From positions 1 through 64,000 of the forward strand of contig NZ_JSAK01000034.1 in NCBI RefSeq assembly GCF_000802965.1: 64,000 nt of DNA, in the 5' to 3' direction. Source of the stretch: Pseudomonas fluorescens. Its GTDB lineage: Bacteria; Pseudomonadota; Gammaproteobacteria; Pseudomonadales; Pseudomonadaceae. The first letter of the stretch is position 1; the number at the start of each line of letters is the position of its first letter. Shown here piece after piece: positions 9,888 through 20,232 of this stretch. The notes below the pieces were generated by a model. The model saw only the letters and a list, made by a program, of their open reading frames with translations, was not told the DNA's origin and searched no databases. Made by a program: the position numbers and the translations under genes.

Positions 9888-10322
9888 ATGAGCAATTTTC
9901 TGAAGTGCGGCACTCAATACAGCGATATCCGGGTCGGTGACCAGATTCCGTTGCTGCAACTGCCTGCGATCAACCGCACAACCCTGGCCCTTTACTGTGG
10001 TGCTTCGGGTGACCACAACCCGATCCATGTCGACATCGACTTTGCCCGTAAGGCGCGCATGCCCGATGTGTTTGCCCACGGCATGTTGTCGGCGGCCTAT
10101 CTGGGCCGCTTGCTGACCAACTGGGTGCCACAGCGGCAGATCCGTTCGTTGTCCATGCGTTTCACCGGCATCACCCAACTGGCTCACGTCCCGACCTGCA
10201 GCGGCACCATCGCCGAGAAGTTCGAAGTCGATGGCGAGCAATGTGTGCGCATCGACATCACCTGCAGCAACCAGTACGGCGAAGAAAAACTCGCAGGCAG
10301 CGCGGTGGTGGCTTTGGCCTGA
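9888..10322 (+). CDS. MaoC-like (R)-enoyl-CoA hydratase, catalytic subunit
   Basis: A 144-residue single hot-dog protein with the hydratase-2 motif GDHNPIHVD; the catalytic Asp and His are D42 and H47. Family members add water to trans-2-enoyl-CoA to give (3R)-hydroxyacyl-CoA. The ATG at 9888 is preferred because GAGGA lies at 9876-9880, overlapping the stop of the preceding gene. The short-chain dehydrogenase follows. Hydratase plus dehydrogenase together correspond to the two activities of peroxisomal multifunctional enzyme type 2. Confidence 0.88.
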   Translation: MSNFLKCGTQYSDIRVGDQIPLLQLPAINRTTLALYCGASGDHNPIHVDIDFARKARMPDVFAHGMLSAAYLGRLLTNWVPQRQIRSLSMRFTGITQLAHVPTCSGTIAEKFEVDGEQCVRIDITCSNQYGEEKLAGSAVVALA

Positions 10323-10368
10323 AGCTGCCGTGAACACCCACATTCGAACAAGAAATGAGAACAGAACA

Positions 10369-11199
10369 ATGAAAAAGCTTGAAGGCAAAGTAGCCCTGGT
10401 GACCGGTTCCGGTCGTGGCATTGGTCGCAGCGTTGCCCTGCAACTGGCAAGTTATGGCGCCAAGATCGTGGTCAACGACCTAGATGCCGCTCCGGCCGAA
10501 GAAGTGGTCGCCGAGATTCGCAACGCCGGTGGCGATGCCGTGGCCTGCGTGGGCAGCGTGACCACCCCCGACTTCGCCGAGCGCTTCGTCAAGACTGCCG
10601 TTGAAAGCTTCGGTGGCATCGACATCATCATCAACAACGCCGGCTACACCTGGGACAACGTCATCCAGAAAATGACCGATGAGCAGTGGTACGCGATCAT
10701 CGACTGCCACCTGACCGCGCCGTTTCGCATCTTGCGCGCCGCTCAACCGGTGATCAGCGCCCAGGCCAAGAAAGAGGCTGCCGAAGGCCGCGAAGTGTTC
10801 CGCAAGGTCATTAACATTTCCTCCATCGCCGCCGGCGGCAATGCCGGGCAGTCCAACTACTCCGCCGCCAAGGCCGGCATCCTCGGCATGACCAAGACCC
10901 TGGCCAAGGAATGGGGGCGCATGAAGGTGTGCGTCAACGCCGTGGCCTTCGGCTTTATCGAAACCCGCCTGACGCAGGCGCTGGCCGGCGATGAAAGCAA
11001 GACCGTCACCATTGAAGGCCGCGAGATCAAGGTCGGCGTGCAGAAGGCCATGATCGACGGCGCCAGCCAGGTAATCCCGCTGGGCCGTCCGGGCACCCCG
11101 GACGAAGCCGCAGGTTCGGTGGTGATGCTGTGCCTGCCGGAAGCCAACTACGTTTCCGGCCAGACCCTGGTCTGCGGCGGCGGCCACGGCACTCTCTAA
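10369..11199 (+). CDS. Short-chain dehydrogenase, likely 3-hydroxyacyl-CoA dehydrogenase
   Basis: A 276-residue classical SDR. It has the cofactor motif TGSGRGIG at 12-19, NNAG at 89-92, catalytic Ser at 151-152, Tyr164 and Lys168 (NYSAAK). An acidic residue after the second strand (VVNDLD) favours NAD over NADP. A short insert before the catalytic serine (about residues 131-146) resembles the dehydrogenase domain of multifunctional enzyme type 2. Given the MaoC hydratase pair just upstream, oxidation of a (3R)-hydroxyacyl-CoA to the 3-oxoacyl-CoA is the likely reaction. The start at 10369 gives the usual family N-terminus. Confidence 0.85.
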   Translation: MKKLEGKVALVTGSGRGIGRSVALQLASYGAKIVVNDLDAAPAEEVVAEIRNAGGDAVACVGSVTTPDFAERFVKTAVESFGGIDIIINNAGYTWDNVIQKMTDEQWYAIIDCHLTAPFRILRAAQPVISAQAKKEAAEGREVFRKVINISSIAAGGNAGQSNYSAAKAGILGMTKTLAKEWGRMKVCVNAVAFGFIETRLTQALAGDESKTVTIEGREIKVGVQKAMIDGASQVIPLGRPGTPDEAAGSVVMLCLPEANYVSGQTLVCGGGHGTL

Positions 11200-11268
11200 A
11201 GCGACGTCGTATCCCGGATGCCCTAGTGGTATCCGGGAGTCCCTTCCAAAGCACTCGAGGCCTTCACC

Positions 11269-12414
<1,146 letters not shown>

Positions 12415-12476
12415 CAAGTCTTGGCTGCAAAACACATCAGTTGAACTCCGTATAAAAATAAGAGTGGGAGGTTTCG

Positions 12477-14045
12477 ATGTACATGACTCAAGGGCTGCAT
12501 CGCCATATGCAGCAGCGCCCCGATGCCACGGCCATTCGCTACCAAGGCGGCGGTGTGACGTTTGCCCAACTGGGCAATCGGGTAGCCCGACTCGCGGGCG
12601 CACTCAAGTCATTGGGTGTGGCCAGCGACGAGCGCGTGGCGATGCTTTCGCTGAACTCGCAACGCTTTATCGAGTATTACCTGGCGGTGCCTTGGGCCGA
12701 CGCCGTGCTCAATCCGGTGAACATTCGCTGGAGCGCGGCGGAGATAGTTTACTCGCTGGACGATTCGCAAACGTCGGTACTGATCGTCGACGACACCTTC
12801 CTGGCGCTGGCTGAAAAAATCGTCAGCACGGCGAAAACCCTGCGCCTGATGATTTATGCCGGTGACGGTGAAACGCCCGCCGGCATGCTCAATTACGAGT
12901 CCTTGATCGCCAATCATGCGCCGGTGGAAGATGCCCGGCGTGGCGGCGATTCACTGTTGGGGCTGTTCTACACCGGAGGCACCACGGGCTTTCCCAAGGG
13001 GGTGATGCTCAGCCACAACAACATCGGTTTTTCTGCCTTGGCCGTCCTCGGTCAGGCGCTTTTTGGCCCGCACACCGTGTATCTGCATGCCATGCCGATG
13101 TTCCACCTGGCTGACCTGGCGGCAATGGTTGCGCTGTTCATCAGTGGCGGCACCCATGTGGTGTTACCGGCGTTCAAGCCCCGGGAGGCATTGGAATTGA
13201 TCAGCGGGGAGCAAGCCAGCGACACCTTGCTGGCACCGACCATGATCCAGATGTTGCTGGATGCACGGGAGGCGGACCCGGCCGTCGCCGCGCTTGACTT
13301 GAGTCCACTGCGGGAAATCACCTATGGCGCTTCGGTGATTTCACCGGCGTTGCTCGATCGTGCCCGCCGGGCCTTCTCGGCAGCAGATTTCCAGCAAGGC
13401 TACGGCATGACCGAAATGTCCCCGAGCATCAGTCTGCTTGCGCCCGAGCATCACAGCGAAGCCCACCAGCGCAGCGGCAAGATGTATTCGGCAGGGCTGC
13501 CAATCAATTGCGTCGAGGTGCGCATCGTCGACAGTGAAGACCGCGAGGTGCCGCGAGGCACGGTGGGTGAGGTGGTGGCGCGAGGTCCGAACGTCATGCT
13601 CGGGTACTGGAACAAACCCGAAGCGACCGCCGAAACGCTACGTGGTGGCTGGATGCACACCGGCGACGGTGGCTACATGGATGAGGACGGGTTCATCTAC
13701 ATCTGCGACCGCCTCAAGGACATGATCGTCAGTGGCGGTGAGAACATCTTTACTGCCGAAGTCGAGAATGCCATCGCCAGTCATCCGGCGGTCGCACAGT
13801 GCGCCGTGATCGGGATTCCCTGTGACAAGTGGGGTGAGTCGGTGCATGCCGTCATCGTCTGCCGGGCAGAGTCGTGCATCAGCGAGCAAGAAATCATCTC
13901 GCATTGTCGCGAGCACATCGCGAGCTACAAAGTCCCTCGCAGTGTGGAGCTGCGGGACACCTTGCCATTGTCCAGCGTCGGTAAAGTGCTGAAGACCGAA
14001 CTGCGCAAACCTTTCTGGGAAAACCGCTCGCGTCATATCGCCTGA
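12477..14045 (+). CDS. Acyl-CoA synthetase (AMP-forming), copy 1
   Basis: A 522-residue ANL-superfamily ligase. The A3 loop is YTGGTTGFPKG at residues 165-175; there is a GYGMTE-type motif in the middle, HTGDGGYMDEDG and DRLKDMIVSGGENI near the hinge, and the C-terminal catalytic lysine in SSVGKVLKTELRK. It activates a carboxylic acid to acyl-CoA through an acyl-adenylate. It resembles medium-chain fatty-acyl and cinnamoyl-type ligases, but the substrate cannot be read off. A close paralogue lies at 15438-16994; both begin MY(M/I)TQGLHRH and end in nearly the same words, so they are a duplication. A strong GGGAGG site precedes the ATG. Confidence 0.9.
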   Translation: MYMTQGLHRHMQQRPDATAIRYQGGGVTFAQLGNRVARLAGALKSLGVASDERVAMLSLNSQRFIEYYLAVPWADAVLNPVNIRWSAAEIVYSLDDSQTSVLIVDDTFLALAEKIVSTAKTLRLMIYAGDGETPAGMLNYESLIANHAPVEDARRGGDSLLGLFYTGGTTGFPKGVMLSHNNIGFSALAVLGQALFGPHTVYLHAMPMFHLADLAAMVALFISGGTHVVLPAFKPREALELISGEQASDTLLAPTMIQMLLDAREADPAVAALDLSPLREITYGASVISPALLDRARRAFSAADFQQGYGMTEMSPSISLLAPEHHSEAHQRSGKMYSAGLPINCVEVRIVDSEDREVPRGTVGEVVARGPNVMLGYWNKPEATAETLRGGWMHTGDGGYMDEDGFIYICDRLKDMIVSGGENIFTAEVENAIASHPAVAQCAVIGIPCDKWGESVHAVIVCRAESCISEQEIISHCREHIASYKVPRSVELRDTLPLSSVGKVLKTELRKPFWENRSRHIA

Positions 14046-14135
14046 ACCTCGACAGGCAGCCCATTGCGACCGTTGTCTCGCCTTCCTCGGAGGGCGGGCT
14101 TCGTGTTGCCCTCGGGCATCGCAAGGACATCAGTG

Positions 14136-14471
14136 ATGACACCGTCAATGCCAATCGCGCAGTCAATGACTGACGCCGTGATGCATCAGCTCGATGCCGG
14201 TCTTTTCGATCAGCACGCGGTGACGCAGCGCCTGGGCGTCAGCGTGCGCACGTTGCAGCGTCGGCTGGCCGCCGATGGCACCAGCTTCAAGACGCTATTG
14301 CGCGAGGCGCGTCGACAAAAGGCCACACGCTACTTCAGCGAAGGGCGTCATAGCATCAAGGAAGTGGCCTACCTGCTCGGATTCCAGGACCTGAGCAACT
14401 TCGCCCGCACCTGTCGCGACTGGTTCGGTGTGCCTGCGACCCAACTGCTTAACCCTGACAATCATTCATAA
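14136..14471 (+). CDS. AraC-type DNA-binding domain only (stub regulator)
   Basis: A 111-residue protein that is almost entirely an AraC/XylS C-terminal DNA-binding domain: first helix-turn-helix RLGVSVRTLQRRLAADGTSF and second IKEVAYLLGFQDLSNFARTC. The usual N-terminal ligand-binding domain of about 200 residues is absent, and the ligase gene ending at 14045 leaves no room for it. AAGGA at 14123-14127 supports the start at 14136; in-frame ATGs at 14148 and 14166 are alternatives. It may be a real HTH-only regulator or a remnant. It overlaps no neighbour and sits in the operon just before the hydratase. Confidence 0.75.
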   Translation: MTPSMPIAQSMTDAVMHQLDAGLFDQHAVTQRLGVSVRTLQRRLAADGTSFKTLLREARRQKATRYFSEGRHSIKEVAYLLGFQDLSNFARTCRDWFGVPATQLLNPDNHS

Positions 14472-14482
14472 GAGCATTCACC

Positions 14483-15385
14483 ATGAGCCAGCCACTTGTT
14501 CTTGAATACAAGACCATCGCCTACGAAAAACCGGCGCCGCACATAGCCCGCATCAGCCTCGACCGCGCCGACAAGCGCAACGCCCAGGACACCCATCTGT
14601 TGTACGAGCTCAATGCCGCGATGGATTGCGCCAACCGCGATGACGAAGTCAAGGTCATCATCCTCGCGGCCAAGGGCGAGCATTTCTCTGCCGGCCACGA
14701 CGTGAGCGAGGTGGACCCCACCGACGCCATGGCCCAGTGGGACACGATCGGCACCTTCTGCGGATACGGTTGCGCCACATCAACCGTCGAGTCGCAGATG
14801 ACCCGGGAAAAGGAAATCTACATTGGCTTTTCCGAGCGCTGGCGCAACATTGCCAAGCCGACCATCGCCCAGGTCCAGGGCAAGTGCATTGCCGGCGGCC
14901 TGATGCTGGTCTGGCCATGCGACCTGATCGTGGCCAGTGAAGACGCCTTGTTCATGGACAATACCGTGGCGATGGGCGTGTGCGGCATCGAATTCTTCGC
15001 CCACCCGTGGGAAATGGGCCTGCGCCAGGCCAAGGAATTTCTCTTCACCTCCGGTTGGGTGAATGCCCAGGACGCCTGGCGCATGGGCATGGTCAACCAT
15101 GTCGTGGCCTCGGAGAAACTGGCTGATTTCACCCTCGCCCTGGCCGCCAACATCGCCCAGAAACCATCGTTTGCACTCAAGCTGGCCAAGGAAGCGCTCA
15201 ACGCCGCCCAGGACGCACAAGGCCGGGTCAGCGCCATGCAGACCGCCTTCGCCCTGCATCAGGTCACCCACGCCCACAACACCCAGCGCTTCGGCATGTT
15301 GCTGGACCCGACCGGCATGCCTCGCATGACGGCTGGCGCAGTCAAGAAGCCCGTGGCAGCCGAAAGCGAAACGTCGGTGAAGTGA
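14483..15385 (+). CDS. Enoyl-CoA hydratase/isomerase (crotonase family)
   Basis: A 300-residue crotonase-fold protein. The oxyanion-hole and CoA-binding segment GEHFSAGHDVSEVD is near residue 70, and the second turn GKCIAGGLMLVWPCDLIVAS is near 134-153. It is longer than the usual 260 residues, with an inserted loop after the first motif (about 85-115) and a C-terminal tail. Its closest kind is annotated as enoyl-CoA hydratase; hydration of a 2-enoyl-CoA to the 3S-hydroxy compound, or a lyase variant, is possible. It lies 11 bases after the AraC stub. Confidence 0.85.
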   Translation: MSQPLVLEYKTIAYEKPAPHIARISLDRADKRNAQDTHLLYELNAAMDCANRDDEVKVIILAAKGEHFSAGHDVSEVDPTDAMAQWDTIGTFCGYGCATSTVESQMTREKEIYIGFSERWRNIAKPTIAQVQGKCIAGGLMLVWPCDLIVASEDALFMDNTVAMGVCGIEFFAHPWEMGLRQAKEFLFTSGWVNAQDAWRMGMVNHVVASEKLADFTLALAANIAQKPSFALKLAKEALNAAQDAQGRVSAMQTAFALHQVTHAHNTQRFGMLLDPTGMPRMTAGAVKKPVAAESETSVK

Positions 15386-15437
15386 AGTGCAAGGGTCGCT
15401 TCGGCGGCCCGTCCAGAACAAAAAACAGGGGAATCGC

Positions 15438-16994
15438 ATGTACATCACTCAAGGGCTGCATCGGCATATCCAGCAGAGACCCAACGCGATAGCCGTGCGT
15501 GACCGAGGTCAGGCACTGACCTTCGTGCAACTCGGCGAGCGGGTCGCAAGACTGGCCGCGGCGCTGCAACGACTCGGGGTCAAACCCGGGGACCGGGTGG
15601 CAATGCTGGCGCAAAACTCGGTGCGCTACATCGAATATTTCCTGGCCGTACCTTGGGCGAACGCGGTGCTCAATCCGGTCAATAGCCGTTGGAGCCTCAG
15701 TGAAATTCTGTACTCACTGGACGACTCTGAAACCTCGGTGTTGATCGTTGATGACGCGTTCATGGAGCAGGGCAAACAGATCGCGGTTCAAGCGATTACG
15801 GTGGAACGCGTCATTCATGTCGGTATCGACGAAACACCGCCCCTCATGCTCGATTACGAAACGCTGATCGCTGAAAATCCACCGGTGGGGGATGCGCGTC
15901 GGCGTGGTAATGCGTTGCTGGGGATTTTTTATACCGGCGGAACCACCGGATTCCCCAAAGGCGTCATGCTCAGCCACAACAACGTGGCCAGCTCCTCGAT
16001 GGCTACCGTGGCGATGGGTTCCTATGGCGCCGACGCGGTGTTTTTGCATGTGATGCCGATGTTTCACCTGGCCGATATCTGGGCCATGACCGGGCTGTTC
16101 ATCAGCGGTGGCAGTCATGTGGTATTGCCGGCGTTCGATCCGGCCACGGTGTTGCGGACCATCTCCGAAGAGCGGGTCAACCAGGTACTGCTGGCGCCGA
16201 CCATGATCCAGATGCTGCTGGACTGGCGCGACAATCATCCTCAATCTGCCGCGCTGGACCTGGGCTCGTTGACCACCTTGTATTACGGCGCGTCGACCAT
16301 CACCCCCGCATTGCTGGACCGGGCGTGCAAGGCTTTCCCTCGGGCGCAGTTTTTCCAAGGGTATGGCATGACCGAGCTGTCACCGATGGCCAGCACCTTG
16401 AGTGGCGAATTTCACAGCGTCGAACACCAGGCCAGCGGCAAGATGTATTCCGCCGGACAGGCATCGGTCTGCACCGAGGTGCGCATCGTCGATGAAAACG
16501 ATTGCGAAGTGCCCCGTGGCTGCGTCGGCGAGGTGATCGTGCGCGGGCCCAATGTAATGCTCGGTTATTGGAAAAAGCCGCAAGCCACCGAGGCCGCCCT
16601 GAAAAACGGCTGGATGCACACCGGTGATGGCGGCTACATGGACGCCGATGGCTTTATCCATATTTGCGACCGGCTCAAGGACATGATCATCAGCGGTGGC
16701 GAAAACATCTACAGCGCCGAAGTCGAGACAGCCATCGCCAGCCATCAGGCAGTGGCGCAGTGCGCGGTGATCGGCATTCCCAGCGAAAAATGGGGAGAGG
16801 CCGTGCATGCCGTCATCGTCCTCAAACCTGATGCCGATACAGGTTTCGATGACATTCTCGTCCACTGCCGTGAACGCATCGCCGGCTATAAATGCCCGCG
16901 CAGCGTCGAGTTTCGCTCCGAGCTACCGCTATCCGGTGTCGGTAAAGTGTTGAAGACTGAATTGCGCAAACCTTTCTGGGGTACTCAACCTTGA
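15438..16994 (+). CDS. Acyl-CoA synthetase (AMP-forming), copy 2
   Basis: A 518-residue ANL-superfamily ligase paralogous to 12477-14045, with the same motif order: FYTGGTTGFPKGVMLSHNN, HTGDGGYMDADG, DRLKDMIISGGENI and the catalytic-lysine segment SGVGKVLKTELRK. The two copies differ throughout the substrate-binding middle, so they may activate different acids or stereoisomers. The ATG at 15438 is preferred over an upstream in-frame ATG at 15387, because it matches the paralogue start and follows AGGGGAA. It is the last gene of the forward operon. Confidence 0.9.
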   Translation: MYITQGLHRHIQQRPNAIAVRDRGQALTFVQLGERVARLAAALQRLGVKPGDRVAMLAQNSVRYIEYFLAVPWANAVLNPVNSRWSLSEILYSLDDSETSVLIVDDAFMEQGKQIAVQAITVERVIHVGIDETPPLMLDYETLIAENPPVGDARRRGNALLGIFYTGGTTGFPKGVMLSHNNVASSSMATVAMGSYGADAVFLHVMPMFHLADIWAMTGLFISGGSHVVLPAFDPATVLRTISEERVNQVLLAPTMIQMLLDWRDNHPQSAALDLGSLTTLYYGASTITPALLDRACKAFPRAQFFQGYGMTELSPMASTLSGEFHSVEHQASGKMYSAGQASVCTEVRIVDENDCEVPRGCVGEVIVRGPNVMLGYWKKPQATEAALKNGWMHTGDGGYMDADGFIHICDRLKDMIISGGENIYSAEVETAIASHQAVAQCAVIGIPSEKWGEAVHAVIVLKPDADTGFDDILVHCRERIAGYKCPRSVEFRSELPLSGVGKVLKTELRKPFWGTQP

Positions 16995-17103
16995 TTTTGG
17001 AATATTGATTCGGCACACGCGGACACTGTGCGAGTGAGCTTGGTCGGCGAGGCGATCTGACGATGAGGCAATCTGATCCAACATCTAGGTTGACTGATAC
17101 ACC

Positions 17104-17131
17104 GCCATCGCGAGCAAGCTCGCTCCTACAG
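17104..17131. repeat. Solitary half REP-like repeat
   Basis: A single arm, GCCATCGCGAGCAAGCTCGC then TCCTACA, with no inverted partner nearby. It lies between the ligase and its terminator. It belongs to the same family as the paired elements in this window. Confidence 0.65.
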
Positions 17132-17140
17132 TTGATGTTA

Positions 17141-17174
17141 CGCCCGGGCCAGGAATGCTGGCCCGGGCGTTTTT
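17141..17174 (+). terminator. Intrinsic terminator of the ligase operon
   Basis: A 12-bp GC-rich stem (17141-17152 with 17158-17169) with a five-base loop, followed by TTTTT on the plus strand. It ends four bases before the stop codon of the convergent DUF1254 gene. The T-run is only on the plus-strand side, so it serves the forward operon. Confidence 0.88.
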
Positions 17175-17177
17175 CTG

Positions 17178-18677
17178 TCAGCCGACCTTGACGATTCCAG
17201 GCATCGCATAGCTGCCATCGATCAGTGGCCCACGAGGCCCATAAAAACGTGCGGTGAACTGGAAGGCATCCCGTGGGGCGGGCAGCCAGTTGCGACGTTG
17301 ATCGGGGTCACCGGGTTCGTCGGTCTGGACGTAGATCACCAATTTGCCGTCGACCGTGTGCAACTTGCCGCGTTGCAGCATGTAGCTGTTGAGCGAGTAA
17401 CGATCGATTGGATTGTCGACGAAAAACCCTTCCTGGTCGTACAGCGGCAACTCCCAGAACTCCGTCACCGGTGGCAAGTCGTTGAGGTCGAAGGTGATGG
17501 TGTAGCGGTTCTGCCCGTTGAGCGTTTGCCCCGCTGCATCGTTGTACATGCGCGCGGCGGTGTGTGAGCGAACGGGCACCGGGCCGAGCACGGCGATGTA
17601 CCCGGCCAGTGCGCGGCGCATCCAGTCGGTATCGTGGTAACCGATGTCTGTGGCCAGCGACCAGCCATTCATTGGTTTGCCCGTACCCTTGGCCAATTGC
17701 GCCTTGAGCGCCGTGACGCCGTCCTCGATACCCTCGGCCACGGCGGTTTGCAACGCAGGGGAGAGACTGGTCGGATCGAAAGATTGCCCGGCCTTGAGAC
17801 CAAGCCGTTCAAAGCGAGCGAACGCTTGCAGTTCCTTATGCCCGTCGGCCTGCTTGGTGAAGCTCGGATCGTTGAGGATCAGGCTGACCCATTGCAGAAA
17901 CTCCGTGCCCCGCAGGCGACTCGGCTCGCGCACATTTTCCATGCCGCTATACGTCGGATATTCGGCCTTGCCCGGCACCACGTCTTCGGCACGCACATCT
18001 TTTTTGCCTGTGGCCAGCCACTGGCTCAGCGGCATCAACGTGATGCGGTCCATGAAGGCATTGATCGCCTTGAGTTCTTCCGGGGTGTCGTCCGTCAGGG
18101 CGAGGCGGCCGAGGGCCACGGCGAAATCGGAGGGCGACTGCACGACCTCTTCACCAACGAATTCGGCGGGGAGAGTGCCGCTCCAGTTCGGCCCGACGAA
18201 CAGGCGGCGCACCGGGCCAGGCGCATTGAACTGACTGCCAATCATGTGCCACCAGCGCGAATAGTTGTCAGCCATTTGCACGCTCCAATAGCGCTCGTCG
18301 GCCTTGGACATTGTCAACACGACGGGTTCCTGGCTGAGGTCTAGCATCGCCAGACCGTACAGCGTCGTGGCATTGGGTGTGGTCGCAAAACGCGGCAGGG
18401 CCTTGGCGGGCTGACGTGACCATTTGAAGCGGTTCAGGCCCACGAAACGCGGGCTTTTCGGATTTTGCGCGTGGATGTAGCGCAGATGATAAAGCGCCAC
18501 CGGGTGCATGCCCCAGAGGAACACCTCCTGGGCAATGGCACGGGCCTCTTTGGGTGTCAGGGGGGCGGTGGCCGGGTTGGCTTGAGCGGGCTTGGGTATG
18601 AACCCGCCGAAGGTCAAGGTCGGGGCGATCACCGCACCGGTCAGCAGGGGCAAGAAGTCTCTACGGGTGAATTTCAT
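17178..18677 (-). CDS. DUF1254/DUF1214 secreted protein, copy 1
   Basis: A 499-residue protein with a twin-arginine-type signal (FTRRDFLPLL, then a hydrophobic stretch and an AQA-like cleavage site near residue 34). The N-terminal DUF1254 domain is followed by C-terminal DUF1214 (DNPIDRYSLNSYMLQRGKLH, NWLPAP, RFYGPR). The molecular function of the family is unknown. It is strongly similar to the adjacent 18736-20232 copy; both share NYSRWWHMIGSQFNAPGPV, so this is a tandem duplication. A GTG directly precedes the chosen ATG and could be the real start. Transcribed on the minus strand with copy 2 upstream. Confidence 0.85.
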   Translation of the reverse strand: MKFTRRDFLPLLTGAVIAPTLTFGGFIPKPAQANPATAPLTPKEARAIAQEVFLWGMHPVALYHLRYIHAQNPKSPRFVGLNRFKWSRQPAKALPRFATTPNATTLYGLAMLDLSQEPVVLTMSKADERYWSVQMADNYSRWWHMIGSQFNAPGPVRRLFVGPNWSGTLPAEFVGEEVVQSPSDFAVALGRLALTDDTPEELKAINAFMDRITLMPLSQWLATGKKDVRAEDVVPGKAEYPTYSGMENVREPSRLRGTEFLQWVSLILNDPSFTKQADGHKELQAFARFERLGLKAGQSFDPTSLSPALQTAVAEGIEDGVTALKAQLAKGTGKPMNGWSLATDIGYHDTDWMRRALAGYIAVLGPVPVRSHTAARMYNDAAGQTLNGQNRYTITFDLNDLPPVTEFWELPLYDQEGFFVDNPIDRYSLNSYMLQRGKLHTVDGKLVIYVQTDEPGDPDQRRNWLPAPRDAFQFTARFYGPRGPLIDGSYAMPGIVKVG

Positions 18678-18735
18678 CACGGGTTCTCTGAAGAGTTAAA
18701 ACTGGCGCTAAAGGTCGTCATGAATACCTCAGGGA

Positions 18736-20232
18736 TCAACTCACCCGAACGGCACCGGGCATGGCGTAGCTGGCGTCGATCAGCGGTCCGCGGGGTCCAT
18801 AGAAACGCGCGGCGAACTGGAAGCCTTCCTTGGGTGCCGGCAGCCAGTTGCGGCGTTGGTCAGGGTCGGTCGGCGCCTCGTGCTGCACATAAATCACCAG
18901 TTTGCCCCCGGCGGTGTGCAACTTGCCGCGCTGGAGCATGTAGCTGTTGAGCGAGTAGCGGTTGATTGGGTTGTCGACGAAGTAACCTTCGCGGTCGTAC
19001 AGCGGCAGTTCCCAGAATTCGGTGACGGGCGGCATGTCGGCCAGATCGAACGTGAGGGTGTAGCGGTGCTCGCCGTGCAGCGGCTGGCCCCGGGAATCGC
19101 TGAGGGCAAAGCCGGCGGTGTGCGAGCGCGAAGGAATCGGCCCGAGTATTGCGACGTAGCCGTACACGGCACGCATCAACCAGTCGCTGTCCTGGTAACC
19201 CAGATTGGTGGAGAGCGACCAGCCGTTCATGTCAGCCCCCAGGCCCTTGGCAATCTGTGCCTGGACCGCCTTTCTGCCATCCTCGATCCCCGCTTCGATA
19301 GCCGCCAAAACTGGAGCCGATAGACTGCCCGGTTCGAAGGTTTGCCCAGCTTTGAGGCCCAGTCGCTCGAAGCGGGCGAAGGCAGCAATTTCCTTGTGTC
19401 CGTCCGCTTGCTTGGTGAAGCTCGGATCATTGAGGATCAGGCTGACCCAACGCAGAAAGTCCGTACCCTTGAGGCGACCTGGCTCGCGCATGTTCTCCAT
19501 GCCCGGGAACGTCGGATAGCTGGCGCGCATCAGCGGCACGTCTTCGGCCCTGATCTCTTTTTTACCCGCTGCGATCCATTGGCTCAGGGGCATGAGTGTG
19601 ACGCGGTCCATGATTGCGTTGATGGTCTTAAGCTCTTGCGCGGTGTCGTCGGTCAGGGCTATGCGCAACAACGCGACGGCAAAGTCCGAATCCGATTGCA
19701 CGATTTCTTCGCCGACAAAGTCGGCGGGCAACTTTCCGCTCCAGTTCGGACCGACGAACAAACGGCGCACCGGGCCGGGCGCATTGAACTGGCTGCCGAT
19801 CATGTGCCACCAGCGCGAATAGTTGTCGGCCATCTGCAGGCTCCAGTAACGCTGGTCGACTGGCGGGATCGTGACCACCACCGGTTCCGCACTCAGGTCG
19901 AGCATGGCGTTGCCATAAAGCGTGGTGGCGTTCGGCGTCGTGGCCCCGCGTTGCTTGGCAGAGTAGGGCGCACGTGCCAGCCGTAGGCGGTTGAGGCCAA
20001 CATAGCGGGGGTTCTGTTCGTTCTGCACGAGGTTGTAGCGAAAGTGATAAATCGCCACCGGGTGCATGCCCCAGAGAAACGCTTCCCGGGCAATCTCGCG
20101 GGCCTGTTCGGGTGTTAGCGGCAGATCGGCTGGCTTGGCATCGGCACTGGCCTTGTAGGCACTGATGCCAAGCAGGGGCGTGGCGCTGGCGGCGGCCAGC
20201 AGGGTAAGGGTTTGGCGTCGATTGAACTTCAT
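18736..20232 (-). CDS. DUF1254/DUF1214 secreted protein, copy 2
   Basis: A 498-residue protein with a twin-arginine-like signal (FNRRQTLTLLAAASATPLLG), DUF1254 then DUF1214. It is the upstream gene of a two-gene minus-strand operon with copy 1, 58 bases apart, and is divergent from the acyl-CoA dehydrogenase at 20559. The gap between them holds a candidate AraC-type operator (20364-20399). Folded export by the Tat route would suit a cofactor- or metal-binding periplasmic protein, but nothing in the sequence proves a cofactor. The function is unknown. Confidence 0.85.
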   Translation of the reverse strand: MKFNRRQTLTLLAAASATPLLGISAYKASADAKPADLPLTPEQAREIAREAFLWGMHPVAIYHFRYNLVQNEQNPRYVGLNRLRLARAPYSAKQRGATTPNATTLYGNAMLDLSAEPVVVTIPPVDQRYWSLQMADNYSRWWHMIGSQFNAPGPVRRLFVGPNWSGKLPADFVGEEIVQSDSDFAVALLRIALTDDTAQELKTINAIMDRVTLMPLSQWIAAGKKEIRAEDVPLMRASYPTFPGMENMREPGRLKGTDFLRWVSLILNDPSFTKQADGHKEIAAFARFERLGLKAGQTFEPGSLSAPVLAAIEAGIEDGRKAVQAQIAKGLGADMNGWSLSTNLGYQDSDWLMRAVYGYVAILGPIPSRSHTAGFALSDSRGQPLHGEHRYTLTFDLADMPPVTEFWELPLYDREGYFVDNPINRYSLNSYMLQRGKLHTAGGKLVIYVQHEAPTDPDQRRNWLPAPKEGFQFAARFYGPRGPLIDASYAMPGAVRVS

